Notes: generated by a model not told the origin, from the letters alone. A DNA stretch of 64,000 bases from Microglena sp. YARC (GCA_022414725.1 CM039462.1:72315671-72379670), one strand, 5' to 3'; numbered from the stretch's first letter, positions 53,519 through 63,679 are shown. Program-made: numbers and translations.

Positions 53519-54690
53519 GTGTCTTCGACGTTGCGTCTGCTACGGAAGACACAGCGTCCTGAACCCTAAACCCCCAACCGTTGCGTCTGCTACGGAAGAC
53601 ACAGCGTCCTGAACCCTAAACCCCCAACCGTTGCGTCTGCTACGGAAGACACAGCGTCCTGAACCCTAACCCCCCAACCGTTGCGTCTGCTACGGAAGAC
53701 ACAGCGTCCTGAACCCCAAACCCCCGGCGTTGCGTCTGCTACGGAAGACACAGCGTCCTGAACCCTAAACCCCCGCATTGTGTCAGCTACGGAAGACACA
53801 GCGTCCTGAACCCTAAACCCCCGGCGTTGCGTCTGCTACGGAAGAAACAGCGTCCTGAACCCTAAACCCCCGGCGTTGCGTCAGCTACGGAAGACACAGC
53901 ATCCTGAACCCTAAACCCCCGGCGTTGCGTCTGCTACGGAAGACACAGCATCCTGAACCCTAAACCCCCGGCGTTGCGTCTGCTACGGAAGACACAGCGT
54001 CCTGAACCCTAAACCCCCAACCGTTGCGTCTGCTACGGAAGACACAGCGTCCTGAACCCTAAACCCCCAACCGTTGCGTCTGCTACGGAAGACACAGCGT
54101 CCTGAACCCCAAACCCCCGGCGTTGCGTCTGCTACGGAAGACACAGCGTCCTGAACCCTAAACCCCCGCATTGTGTCAGCTACGGAAGACACAGCGTCCT
54201 GAACCCTAAACCCCCGGCGTTGCGTCTGCTACGGAAGAAACAGCGTCCTGAACCCTAAACCCCCGGCGTTGCGTCAGCTACGGAAGACACAGCATCCTGA
54301 ACCCTAAACCCCCGGCGTTGCGTCTGCTACGGAAGACACAGCATCATGAACCCTAAACCCCGGCGTTGCGTCTGCTACGGAAGACACAGCATCCTGAACC
54401 CTAAACCCCCGGCGTTGCGTCAGCTACGGGAGACACAGCGTCCTGAACCCTAACCCCCCAACCGTTGCGTCTGCTACGGAAGACACAGCGTCCTGAACCC
54501 TAAACCCCCGGCGTTGCGTATGCCACGGAAGACACAGCGTCCTGAACCCTAAACCCCGGCGCTGCGTCTGCTACGGAAGACACAGCATTCTGAACTCTAA
54601 ACCCCGGCGTTGCGTCAGCTACGGAAGACACAGCATCCTGAACCCTAACCCCCAACCGTTGCGTATGCTACGGAAGACGCAGCGTCCTGA
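53519..54690 (+). repeat. About 48-bp minisatellite with telomere-like segment, about 24 copies
   Basis: Unit 'cgttgcgtctgctacggaag' + 'acacagcgtcctgaaccctaaaccccc'. Spacing 46-50 bp. A block of about 393 bp is duplicated within the array (53590-53800 repeats as 53983-54193). The array lies about 180 bp downstream of the stop codon of the minus-strand host gene. Confidence 0.95.
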
Positions 54691-54868
54691 ACAACCCTAG
54701 AGTCTACCTCCTTGATCCAACACACTATGCATTTCTACTGAGGTACATCTCTTGTCAGATTTGTGAGACTGCCCTGTTGTGAACTCCCTGGGTCTTTAAC
54801 AAGACGCAGCTATTGATCTAAGTGAACCTGTGGTGGCTCACGTCCCATCAGCAGTCAGTGAGTTGAGC

Positions 54869-54934
54869 TTACTCGAAGTCAACGGGAATGGGAACGGGAA
54901 GGCTGGGCGCGCCTCCTTCACCCTCGCCAAAAGC
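54869..54934 (-). CDS. Host gene, last exon
   Basis: Minus strand: acceptor 'ccatgtgcgcag', then AFGEGEGGAPSLPVPIPVDF-E and TAA (54869-54871). 66 nt, phase 0, fitting the phase-0 end of the exon at 56184-56314. The polypyrimidine tract is weak, which lowers confidence. Confidence 0.45.
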   Translation of the reverse strand, partial: AFGEGEGGAPSLPVPIPVDFE

Positions 54935-55014
54935 CTGCGCACATGGCATGGACAAACAATGTTCTGTGATTGTTTGAGGTTAGGCAAGTCCCTTTAGCCT
55001 TTTTGTTAGCATAT

Positions 55015-55835
55015 TTCATAACCAATTGATATACCTTGTAATATAACCTAACCAAACCAAAGCATCAGACCAATTGATATATCATGTAATATAACCTAAC
55101 CAAAGCATCAGACCAATTGATATGACATGTAATACCATGAAATATAACCTAACCAAGTCAAAGCATCAGACCAATTGATATGCCATGTAATACCATGTAA
55201 TATAACCAAACCAAACCAAAGCATCAGACCGATTGATATGCCATGTAATACCATGTAATACAACCTAACCTAACCAAACCAAAGCATCAGACCAATTGAT
55301 ATGCCATGTAATACCATGTAATATAACCAAACCAAACCAAAGCATCATACCGATTGATATGCCATGTAATACCATGTAATATAACCTAAGCAAACCAAAG
55401 CATCAGACCAATTGATATGCCATGTAATACCATGTAATATAACCAAACCAAACCAAAGCATGATACCGATTGATATGCCATGTAATACCATGTAATATAA
55501 CCTAACCAAACCAAAGCATCAGACCAATTGATATGCCATGTAATACCATGTAATATAACCAAACCAAACCAAAGCATCAGACCGATTGGTATGCCATGTA
55601 ATACCATGTAAGATAACCTAACCTAACCAAACCAAAGCATCAGACCAATTGATATGCCATGTAATACCATGTAGTATAACCAAACCAAACCAAAGCATCA
55701 GACCGATTGATATGCCATGTAATACCATGTAATATAACCTAACCTAACCAAACCCAAGCATCAGACCAATTGATATGCCATGTAATACTATGTAATATAA
55801 CCTAACCTAACCAAACCAAAGCATCAGACCAAGCC
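55015..55835 (+). repeat. About 60-bp minisatellite, about 13 copies
   Basis: Unit 'ccaaaccaaagcatcagacc' + 'aattgatatgccatgtaatac' + 'catgtaatataaccta', in two alternating variants. It lies in the last intron of the host gene. Confidence 0.93.
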
Positions 55836-55880
55836 TGCCCAGGATGTTGCCCCTCACCTAGGAGCCTGCTTGTCCAGCCA
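55836..55880 (-). repeat. Duplicated edge of the exon at 56184
   Basis: Minus strand 'ctggacaagcaggctcctag/gtgagg' mirrors the true exon end 'ctggacgagcaggctccaag/gtgtgt'. It is a diverged copy of exon end plus donor, followed by the MITE at 55885. Confidence 0.6.
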
Positions 55881-55884
55881 CTAT

Positions 55885-56046
55885 TAGGGAACGGCAACTA
55901 ATATCAGTGTTTGGAAAACTAATATTAATACACTGTCAAAATAATATTAGTTTTTCAAATAAATTCGAAATTCTGGTTAGACGGCTCGTCCGACTAATAT
56001 TATATAATATTATTTATTCACTAATATATAACAAAACCGACCCCTA
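55885..56046. mobile_element. AGGGAACGG MITE (TAATATTAG subfamily)
   Basis: TAGGGAACGGCAACTAATAT at the left and CCGACCCCTA at the right; interior 'aataatattagtttttcaaa' and 'ggctcgtccgactaa' as in 39297-40197. Flanked by TA. Confidence 0.65.
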
Positions 56047-56183
56047 GTCACTATCAATATTCGGGCCCTTTATCGACCATTACAGAGGGTTTACATTGGG
56101 TTTACAGGGGTACATTCTGTGAACGCTCTGTAAACCTGTCCTCTACTCTGTTTACAGACTTTGGTTACAGACCGTTAACACAC

Positions 56184-56314
56184 CTTGGAGCCTGCTCGTC
56201 CAGTTCTGCTCGCCCCTCGCTTTGACGCATTGCCTGCAGCCTCTGACGGTGTGGTGGCGGGGGCCCCCCCGGACTTGCCACCTCCCTTCTTGGATCCGTT
56301 AGAGGCAACATCGC
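56184..56314 (-). CDS. Host gene exon (Gly/Ser/Lys-rich)
   Basis: Minus strand: acceptor 'cccaccacag', 131 nt, donor 'tccaag/gtgtgt'. Reads DVASNGSKKGGGKSGGAPAT then TPSEAAGNASKRGASRTGRA-GSK. Two bases complete the Gly codon begun by the exon at 57352-57424, and it ends in phase 0. Basic and low in complexity, probably a disordered linker; no domain. Confidence 0.55.
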
Positions 56315-56389
56315 CTGTGGTGGGTTTAAGGTTTAGGGTTTAATGTAGATCATCTGGAAGCTCACAGAATCAGCTTTCCAGCCCTGTGA

Positions 56390-57345
56390 AAAACTTGGGA
56401 CGTAACCAGGGGCTGGCTCGGGAAGCTGCTAAGAAGCTTCTGCTCGTAGCCAGGGGCTGGCTTGGGGAGCTGCCAAGAAGCTTCTGCTCATAGCCAGGGG
56501 CTAGCTCAGGGAGCTGCCAAGAAGCTGTTGCTCGTAGCCAAAAAGGAAAGATACGTAACAAGCACTATAAGACCTGGTCCCCAGCAAAATAAATCCCATG
56601 TATTGCTCACTCACTCGTTGCCTGTTTTGCAAGAAAAGGAACCAGTGTCTTTATGTAGCACCTTGGTGCTCCTAGTACCTTTTGGGGTGCTACTAGCGGC
56701 TATTGGGGCTCTTAAGGTTACCCCACAAGTATGTATGTTACTGTCAGCATGTTACAGTCCATGTCCAGTACCGTATGTATGTTGCAGTCAAGTCCTTGGG
56801 CTAACCCCATACGTATGTATGTTACAGTCAAGTCCTTGGGCTAACCCCATACGTATGTATGTTACAGTCTGCATGTTACAGTCCATGTCCAGTACCGTAT
56901 GTATGTTACAGTCAAGTCCTTGGGCTAACCCCATACGTATGTATGTTACAGTCTGCATGTTACAGTCCATGTCCAGTACCGTATGTATGTTACAGTCAAG
57001 TCCTTGGGCTAACCCCATACGTATGTATGTTACAGTCTGCATGTTACAGTCCATGTCCAGTACCGTATGTATGTTACAGTCAAGTCCTTGGGCTAACCCC
57101 ATACATATGTATGTTACAGTCTGCTCGTTACAGTCCATGTCCAGTATGTATGTTACAGTCAAGTCCTTGGGCTAACCCTATTATACACTAACGTAGCACC
57201 CCCAAAACACTGAGGTACATAACTGATCACTTGTGCTAAAACAAATAGCACCTCAAAGAGAACCCTGCCAGTCAAAGAGAACCCTGCCAGTCAAAGAGAA
57301 CCCTGCCAGTCAAAGAGAACCCTGCCAGTCAAAGAGATCCCTGTC
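56390..57345. repeat. Intronic tandem repeats (three types)
   Basis: 56400-56540: 'ggggctggctcgggaagctgc' x3. 56740-57180: an 84-bp unit ('gtatgttacagtcaagtcct' .. 'gtctgcatgttacagtccat') x4. 57240-57345: 18-bp 'aagagaaccctgccagtc' x5, directly next to the donor of the following exon. At 56600-56640 a minus-strand 'aaaacaggcaacg/agtgag' copies the end of exon 57352-57424. Confidence 0.85.
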
Positions 57346-57351
57346 ACTTAC

Positions 57352-57424
57352 CCGTTGCCTGTTTTGTAGGGGGCGTCGTTTTGGCACTGGCAGGCCCATT
57401 GGAGCCATCGGCAGCCTCAGCCAT
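57352..57424 (-). CDS. Host gene exon
   Basis: Minus strand: acceptor 'atttcccccag', 73 nt reading MAEAADGSNGPASAKTTPPT-KQAT plus G, donor 'acgg/gtaagtg' (close to consensus). Starts in phase 0 and ends in phase 1, matching both neighbours. Ala/Thr/Pro-rich linker-like. Confidence 0.6.
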
Positions 57425-57673
57425 CTGGGGGAAATATGGGGACCAGGATTAGGTGTTGATACGTTAATATACGCCATTATATATACATGTTTGATACGTT
57501 GTATTCATTATTCATTCATTATCTATTCATTCATTATACATTCAAACATTGTATGATACGCCGTAACACATACACGTTTGATGTGTTGCATTCACTGGGC
57601 GCCAGAGTTGATATGCAGACAAGTAGATGACTCAACCTGGACCTATGACACACATGATACACAAAAAATGTTA

Positions 57674-57780
57674 TGATAACGCCTGGTGGGGCGTGGTGTT
57701 AAGGGAGCCCGTCGTACGCGGGTGGGGAGCGGTCTCGTACCTCAACTGGACAAGCTACTATCGCGGTTGACGACGACCTG
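57674..57780 (-). mobile_element. SINE, 5'-truncated copy
   Basis: Minus-strand body and ggcgttatca tail of the SINE; the tRNA-like head with A and B boxes is missing. Truncation at the 5' end is typical of target-primed reverse transcription. Confidence 0.85.
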
Positions 57781-58102
57781 ATACACAACTATACTGCTGA
57801 GCAATGCCATGTAGATAACTATGATGTGTAGTACGATGTGTCCATATGTATAGGGCGTTACCCATTGTGTAACCCAGACCAGACCAGACCAGGACCTATG
57901 ATACACATACAACTATACTGCTGATCAATGCTATTCAGATCACTAAGATGTTTAGTACGATGTGTCCATATATATAGGGCGTTACCCGTTCTGTAACCCA
58001 GACCAGGAGCCAGGACCTATGATACGCATGATACATATCTATACTGCTGAGCAATGCTATGCACATAACCATAATGTTGAGTACGATTTGTCCATATGTA
58101 TT

Positions 58103-58247
58103 TAGGGAACGGTGATAGCATATGATGCCGGCAGTCTGACTAGGCTGAAGTTGCCATTAACATACAATATCATATGATGCAATTTGTATGATATCATATG
58201 ATATCATACTCGCCTTCCGTCAAAATCATGTGATATGCCGGTCCCTA
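58103..58247 (+). mobile_element. AGGGAACGG MITE (ATGATATCAT subfamily), 145 bp
   Basis: TAGGGAACGGTGATAGCATA at the left and CATGTGATATGCCGGTCCCTA at the right form imperfect inverted ends. It interrupts the tandem repeat at '..ccatatgta/tatataggg', which gives an approximate empty site. Confidence 0.75.
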
Positions 58248-58560
58248 TATATAGGGCGTTACCCGTTGTGTAACCCAGACCAGACCAGACCAGGACCTAT
58301 GATACACATACAACTATACTGCTAATCAATGCTATTCAGATCACTATGATGTGTAGTACGATGTGTCCATATATATAGGGCGTTACCCGTTCTGTTACCC
58401 AGACCAGACCAGGACCCAGGACCTATGATACACATGCAACCCCAAATGTTACACCAAGAGCAGGTACTTGAGGAGGTATTTCGATCAAGAGACTCACCAT
58501 ACCCTTTTAGTTGGTTCCTAGAGTTCGTATATACCGGTAGTTACTGTGGAGCAATGCTAC

Positions 58561-58974
58561 GCAGATCACTATAATGTTGAGCACCGTTATGGCACGGAAA
58601 TTTAACGTTTCTAAAATTTGACGTTAATCTTCGGGGGCGACGCAAAGTAGCCGAAATGGGGTTGTACAGTGCGCAGATTCGTCAGTCCCGGGTTCAAGGG
58701 GTGCTCAGTTCGCGTCACATCATGTCACGTCAAATTTTCAAGTCAGTACGGTCACTATTGTTAAGGCTTCGGCAACGGGAGTTCAAGCCTCGCTGCTGGA
58801 AGACGGCGGATGGTTTCTCGAGTCCGACTTTAGGGCGGTGTTGTTTCACTGCTAGGACATGAGCCCCTTGTAATCTTTATCATCTTTCTATTTTTCTCCA
58901 TGCCTTTGAAGTTCACTTTGTTTTTTTACTAACATTCTTGTATTCTTATATGCAGACAACTGTGATATTGAGAA
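58561..58974. other. Unassigned spacer
   Basis: Contains 'tcccgggttcaaggggtgc' (58687-58705), vaguely B-box-like, but no paired A box. No convincing exon. Confidence 0.3.
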
Positions 58975-59210
58975 CTACTACTGACTGCTAGACTACAGAC
59001 TACTAGACTACAGACTACTAGACTACAGACCACTAGACTACAGACCACTAGACTACAGACCACTAGACTACAGACCACTAGACTACAGACCACTAGACTA
59101 CAGACCACTAGACTACAGACCACTAGACTACTGGACCACTAGACTACTAGACTACAGACCACTAGACTACTAGACTACAGACCACTAGACTACGACATGT
59201 GAACTACAGA
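58975..59210 (+). repeat. 16-bp minisatellite (gactacagaccactag)
   Basis: About 14 copies, followed by a 'cagacaga' microsatellite to 59315. Minus-strand VCSLVVCSLV ORF is an artefact. Confidence 0.93.
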
Positions 59211-59357
59211 AATACAGGCAGACAGACTACTAGACTACAGACAGACACAGACAGAAGTGCAGGCAGACAGACACACAAACAGAAATACAGACAGACAGAC
59301 AGACAGAGAGACTATATATAATGGTGCATTACCATATCGATGCCTTTCTACACCTAC

Positions 59358-59612
59358 CTCAAACGAAGCCGCCCTAGAAGCATTTAAAGGTGGCGTTTGC
59401 TCATTTGCTAACGAGCCCGGCAAGACAGTACTGAAGGACTTGGACATTTTCCGTTGCGCTAGGCTAGGCCCCCCACTCCCCTCAGCACCACGCCCATGCC
59501 TGGAGCCGCCGACACTGGGCGTGCCCAAGCCGGCTGCGATTGCTGCTGCCCGCTCCTCAGCCTGAGCTATGAGGATGTTCCCAGTTGATCTCAACGTGTT
59601 CTGGGCGCCCAC
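59358..59612 (-). CDS. Host gene exon, 85 codons
   Basis: Minus strand: acceptor 'aaacccttgcag' then VGAQNTLRSTGNILIAQAEE, RAAAIAAGLGTPSVGGSRHG, ..LAQRKMSKSFSTVLPG.., NASRAASFE and donor 'gag/gtaggt'. Exactly 255 nt, phase 0 at both ends. First third looks alpha-helical, the rest Gly/Ser-rich. Together with the preceding exon (..LESLVETTTLGCDTIVQ) it gives a heptad-like helix faintly reminiscent of SNARE linkers; this is not sufficient to name it. Confidence 0.6.
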
Positions 59613-60110
59613 CTGCAAGGGTTTAGGGTTCAGGGTTTGATGTGTTCTGACAGCCCACTTGCAAGGTTTAGGGTTTAGGGTGTAACGTGTTCTGACAGCC
59701 CACCTGCAAGGGTTTAGAGTTTAGGGTTGAACGTGTTCTGGGCACCCACCTGCAAGGATTTAAAGTTTAGGGTTAAACGTGTTCTGGGCGCCCACCTGCA
59801 AGGGTTTAGGCTTTAGCCTGTTCTTGCCGTCCACCTACAAGGGTTTAGAGCTTAGGGTTTACATATTCTGGCCGCTCACCTGCAAGGGTTTGGGGTATAG
59901 GATTTAATGTGTTCTGGCCGCTCACCTGCAAGGTTTTAGGGTTTAGGGTTCAACGTGTTCTGGCCGCCCACCTGCAAGGGTTTGGGGTTTAGGGTTACAC
60001 GTGTTCCGCGCTCCCACCAGCAAGGGTTTAGGTATTAGAGTTTAAACGTGTTCTGGGCCCTGGAAGGGTTTAGGGTTTAGGGTTGACCGCGCTCTGGGTG
60101 CCCACCTGCA
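59613..60110 (-). repeat. About 57-bp minisatellite repeating a splice acceptor
   Basis: Minus-strand units read '(ccctaaaccctaaa)cccttgcag/gtgggcgcccagaacacg', that is, telomere-like sequence plus the acceptor and first bases of exon 59358-59612. About 9 degenerate copies lie in the intron 5' of that exon. Confidence 0.85.
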
Positions 60111-60484
60111 TCGTGAAAGCTTTAACTTGGGTACATAGCTTTACTTTTTTACATAGCAATATGGCTCTTGCCATCTCCGGTAGTACAAGTAAATGTACCA
60201 GGAAAATGTAAGCGTGAACTTTTGGGGTGGAAGGGTTCAACCTTGTCTTAGAAGCTGTAAACCTCTGAATCAGAATTGCTTGCCCCCCCCCCCCCCAAGG
60301 GGATAGTCTGTGTATGTGCAATTGTGCATATGTGTACGTGGGTGTGTTGGAAGACAGGGGATAGCTGGGTACTCGAAGTTATTTGTTTACTGTTGGTCGT
60401 TTTCCTTTTTTTTGCCTCAACCTCACACCTTGTAATTGTAAGACAAACTATTTATTTATTACTCGTTTAGTACACCCACCTGCA
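60111..60484. other. Intron sequence of the host gene
   Basis: No exon seen. Includes a C14 run (60282-60295) and 'cctcaacctcacaccttgtaat..atttatttatt' (60415-60460), a tail-like motif also found at 42480-42530. Confidence 0.45.
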
Positions 60485-60530
60485 CGATGGCGACACAGCC
60501 CGGTGTGGTCGTCTGAACCAGGGTACTACT
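60485..60530 (-). repeat. Duplicated exon edge, interrupted by a MITE
   Basis: Minus strand TTTPGCVAIVQ/gtgggtg copies the end of exon 61219-61305 (TTTLGCDTIVQ/gtgggtg). Its upstream part (ctagttcagac) lies beyond the hAT-like MITE, which therefore inserted into this copy. Confidence 0.6.
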
Positions 60531-60704
60531 AAGCGCGAGCGGCAGCGCGCTGCCTTGCTGCCTTGTTGAGCCCCTCTGCACGTTTTGCGCAGTTTTTTAA
60601 CCCCCCTGTGGGCGCAGCGCGCACTTTTTGCACTAAAAATCGCTGACCAATTTGACGTTTATGCGCTTGAAGCGCTGGCCAATTTGGCAATAAGTAGTAC
60701 CCTT
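60519..60704. mobile_element. hAT-like MITE, copy 2
   Basis: CAGGGTACTACTAAG at the left and ATAAGTAGTACCCTT at the right; perfect 8-bp duplication gtctgaac at 60511-60518 and 60705-60712. GC-rich 'gcgcgctgcc' interior. 186 bp, no coding. Confidence 0.8.
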
Positions 60705-60876
60705 GTCTGAACTAGAAATTCAAGTCTAGTAGTTTAGGGTTTAGGCTTTAAGGTTTGTTTACACCACCCACTGTATCGGAACGCTAGACCAATGGGCGTT
60801 TCGAAAAGGTGTCCTCAAGACGTCAAGTTACTTAATTTGTAGGTACACATACCAGAGATATAGACTAGTAGCAGGC

Positions 60877-61084
60877 AGCCCCTTTCATTGATATACAATG
60901 GTCTAGTGGTAGACCAGATCGCTTGAGGAAGAAGAGTCAGGGGTTCGACTCCCCCTTTGGTCGCTCTTGGCGTTGCAGGTCGTCGTCAACCGCGATGGTA
61001 GCTTGTCCAGTTGAGGTAGGAGACCGCCCCCCACCCGCGCACAACGGGCTCCCTTAACACCACGCTCCACCAGGCGTTATCATT
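60877..61084 (+). mobile_element. SINE copy 3 (complete, with 26-bp TSD)
   Basis: agcccctttcattgatatac head, A box 60899-60909, B box 60942-60952, tail ggcgttatcatt. Flanks 60851-60876 and 61085-61110 match over 26 bp with one difference (accagaRatagactagtagc-type). Confidence 0.92.
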
Positions 61085-61124
61085 ACCAGAGGTATAGACT
61101 AGTAGCAGGCTATCCTGCTACACC

Positions 61125-61180
61125 CACCTGGATGATAGTCCCACAGCCCAGGGTGGCCGTCTCAACTAGTGATTCCAGTC
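61125..61180 (-). repeat. Duplicated exon edge
   Basis: Minus strand ITSLETATLGCGTIIQ/gtgggtg, a second copy of the end of exon 61219-61305, with upstream splice acceptor lost. Confidence 0.6.
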
Positions 61181-61218
61181 TAGTAGTTTAGGGTTAAGGG
61201 TTTGTTTACCACACCCAC

Positions 61219-61305
61219 CTGGACGATGGTGTCACAGCCCAGCGTGGTCGTTTCAACTAGCGATTCCAAACGCCTCTTCCGCTGACCCATGATCTGGTTT
61301 GTTAT
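61219..61305 (-). CDS. Host gene exon, 29 codons
   Basis: Minus strand: acceptor 'ccctttcacag', then ITNQIMGQRKRRLESLVETT-TLGCDTIVQ, donor 'gtccag/gtgggtg'. 87 nt, phase 0 at both ends. Basic-amphipathic helix-like. Its 5' part is copied a dozen times in the array at 61306-62480 and its 3' part twice downstream. Confidence 0.6.
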
Positions 61306-61686
61306 CTGTGAAAGGGCGAGGGTGGACTAGTCAGATTAGGCTTCATCATCAATCATAAAATAGCGTGCCTTCATTTCAAAGTCCTAAGCCTCAGCTTTCG
61401 CTGCCCCATGATCTGGTCGGTTATCTGTCAAAGTGTGAGCGTGGACTGGTCAGGTTAAGCTTCACCATCAATCATAAAACAGCGCGCCTTGGTTTCAAAG
61501 CCCTAAGCCTCAGCTTTCACTGCCGCATAATCTGGTCGGTTATCTGTTTAAGGGTGAGTGTGCTTGACAGAGAGATAGATAGCAACCTATCTATCTATCT
61601 ATCTATATAGAAAGGGCTGCCCCATGATCTGGTTGATTATCTGCTAAAGGGTGAGTGTGCTTGACAGAGAGATAGATAGCAACCTA

Positions 61687-61742
<56 letters not shown>

Positions 61743-62480
61743 CAGAGAGAGGGCTGCCCCATGATCTGGTTGATTATCTGCTTAAGGGTGAGTGTGCTTG
61801 ACAGAGAGATAGATAGCAACCTATCTATCTATCTCTCTATCTATCTATCTATCTATATAGAGAGGGCTGCCCCATGATCTGGTTGATTATCTGCTAAAGG
61901 GTGAGTGTGCTTGACAGAGAGATAGAAAGCAACCTATCTATCTATCTATCTACATAGAGAGGGCTGCCCCATGATCTGGTTGATTATCTGCTAAAGGGTG
62001 AGTGTGCTTGACAGAGAGATAGATAGCAACCTATCAATTTATCTATATAGAGAGGGCTGCCCCATGATCTGGTTGATTATCTGCTGAAGGGTGAGTGTGC
62101 TTGACAGAGAGATAGATAGCAACCTATCTATCTATCTACCTATATAGAGAGGGCTGCCCCATGATCTGGTTGATTATCTGCTAAAGGGTGAGTGTGCTTG
62201 ACAGAGAGATAGATAGCAACCTATAAATTTATCTATATAGAGAGGGCTGCCCCATGATCTGGTCGATTATCTGTCAAAGGGTGAGTGTGCTTGACAGAGA
62301 GATAGATAGCAACCTATCTATCTATCTATATATATAGAGAGGGCTGCCCCATGATCTGGTTGATTATCTGCTAAAGGGTGAGTGTGCTTGACAGAGAGAT
62401 AGATAGCAACCTATATATCTATCTATCTATGTAGGGAGGGCTGCCCCATGATCTGGTTGATTATCTGTCAAAGGTTGTGT
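61306..62480 (-). repeat. About 100-bp minisatellite repeating the 5' edge of exon 61219
   Basis: Plus-strand unit 'gggctgccccatgatctggt' 'tgattatctgctaaagggtg' 'agtgtgcttgacagagagat' 'agatagcaacctatc' plus (tatc)n. Minus strand carries ..ctttag/cagataatcaaccagatcat-ggggcag, the exon start (ITNQIMGQ). About 12 copies with (CTAT)n or (CT)n microsatellites between. Confidence 0.9.
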
Positions 62481-62654
62481 GTGGACTGGACATGTGTGGG
62501 CTTGACAGAGAGATAGATAGCAACCTAGTTGTGTAACACCGTTCACCAGAGAGAGAGAGAGGGAGGGGGGGAGGAAAAGAGAGAGGGGAGAGGGAGGGGG
62601 GGAGAGAGAGGGGAGGGGGGAGGAGAGAGAGGGAGAGAGGGGGTTAGGAGGAAG

Positions 62655-62708
<54 letters not shown>

Positions 62709-63240
62709 CTTGGGCTTTGTGAATGTCAGTTTGTGTTGGCATGAGAATTTGAATTTGTTTGAGGATGTGTGTACAACAGGCGAGTCCCAACAAATAAGGC
62801 ATAAGGTGGGCGGGGTAAGATATGTGGGATCGTGTTGTTGTTGTGTCGATTTGAGAATGTGAATCTGTTTTAGGATGTGAGCACAGAAGGCGAGTCCCAA
62901 CAAATAAGGCCCAGAGAGGGGTGGGATAAGTTAGTGTGGGTAGGAACCGTCTTGCGGGTGTGTGGTTCAGAGCACTTGTGTGTGTATTTGTATGTGCATG
63001 TGTAACAAATATATGGCATGTGGAAGGCTGGGTAAGATAGTCTGGATCGTTGTCGTTGAATGTCGGTTTGTGTAGTGTAGCACGATAATGTAAATCCGTT
63101 TGCGGATGTGTGTACAACAAGTAAGTTCCAAAAAATGTGGCAACACATAATATAATATAATATAATATAATATAATATATATAAATATAAATATAATATA
63201 ATATAATATATCGGTGGGCAGGGTAAGCTAAGTTGACATC
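62481..63240. repeat. Intron low-complexity: GA-rich tract and about 120-bp repeats
   Basis: 62546-62704 (GA)n/GGGA. 62744-63140 three copies of 'ttgaggatgtgtgtacaaca' 'ggcgagtcccaacaaataagg'. 63147-63211 (tataa)n. No exon recognised. Confidence 0.75.
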
Positions 63241-63679
63241 GATTTGTGTTTGTGTGGTTCAGAGTAAATTTACGTGCACGTTTATGTGTGTTTGTGCGCG
63301 TGTGTATGTGCGTGTTAGTGTGTGCATTCGTATGCGAATGTCAGTCTGCATATGTGTGTGTATGTGCAATTGTGTATGTGTACGTGCATAGGTGGATGGA
63401 ATTGAGCATGCGTGTATGTGCGTATGTGTGCATGCTTCGGTCGGTCTTCCAGGTCTTGATATCATATTGCTGTTCCCTTCAAATAAGTCCCCCCCCCCCC
63501 CCCCCCCCCTCAGCCCCCCCAACCCCTGTGTGTGTGTGCGTACCATAGGTCGGTCTTCCAGGTCCTGATATCATATTACCGTTCTCTACAAAATAAGACC
63601 CCCCCCCCCCCCCCCCCCTCAACAACACAAACAACTCCCCCCCTGTGTGTGTGTGTGTGTGTGTGTTGTGTGCGCGTAC
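63241..63679. repeat. GT-rich sequence, two C tracts and copies of an exon edge
   Basis: C runs at 63490-63508 and 63599-63618. Minus-strand 'gacctggaagaccgacc' (end of exon 63680-63882) recurs at 63436-63460 and 63546-63570, each preceded by 'agggaac.g.aatatgatatca', the MITE terminus. Confidence 0.7.

Larger units (their letters stand above)
57590..58560. repeat. Long-period tandem repeat with MITE and SINE insertions
   Basis: Units of about 120-170 bp: 'atatatagggcgttacccgt', 'aacccagaccagaccaggac', 'ctatgatacacat..caactatactgct', 'caatgctat.cagatcactatgat'. About 5 units, interrupted by the MITE at 58103-58247 and by a SINE fragment at 57674-57780. Confidence 0.8.

Noticed and set aside
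59612..63679. SNARE protein identification for the host gene
   Set aside because: Only a weak helical resemblance (VETTTLGCDTIVQ..) without the SNARE core or a membrane anchor; insufficient for a name.
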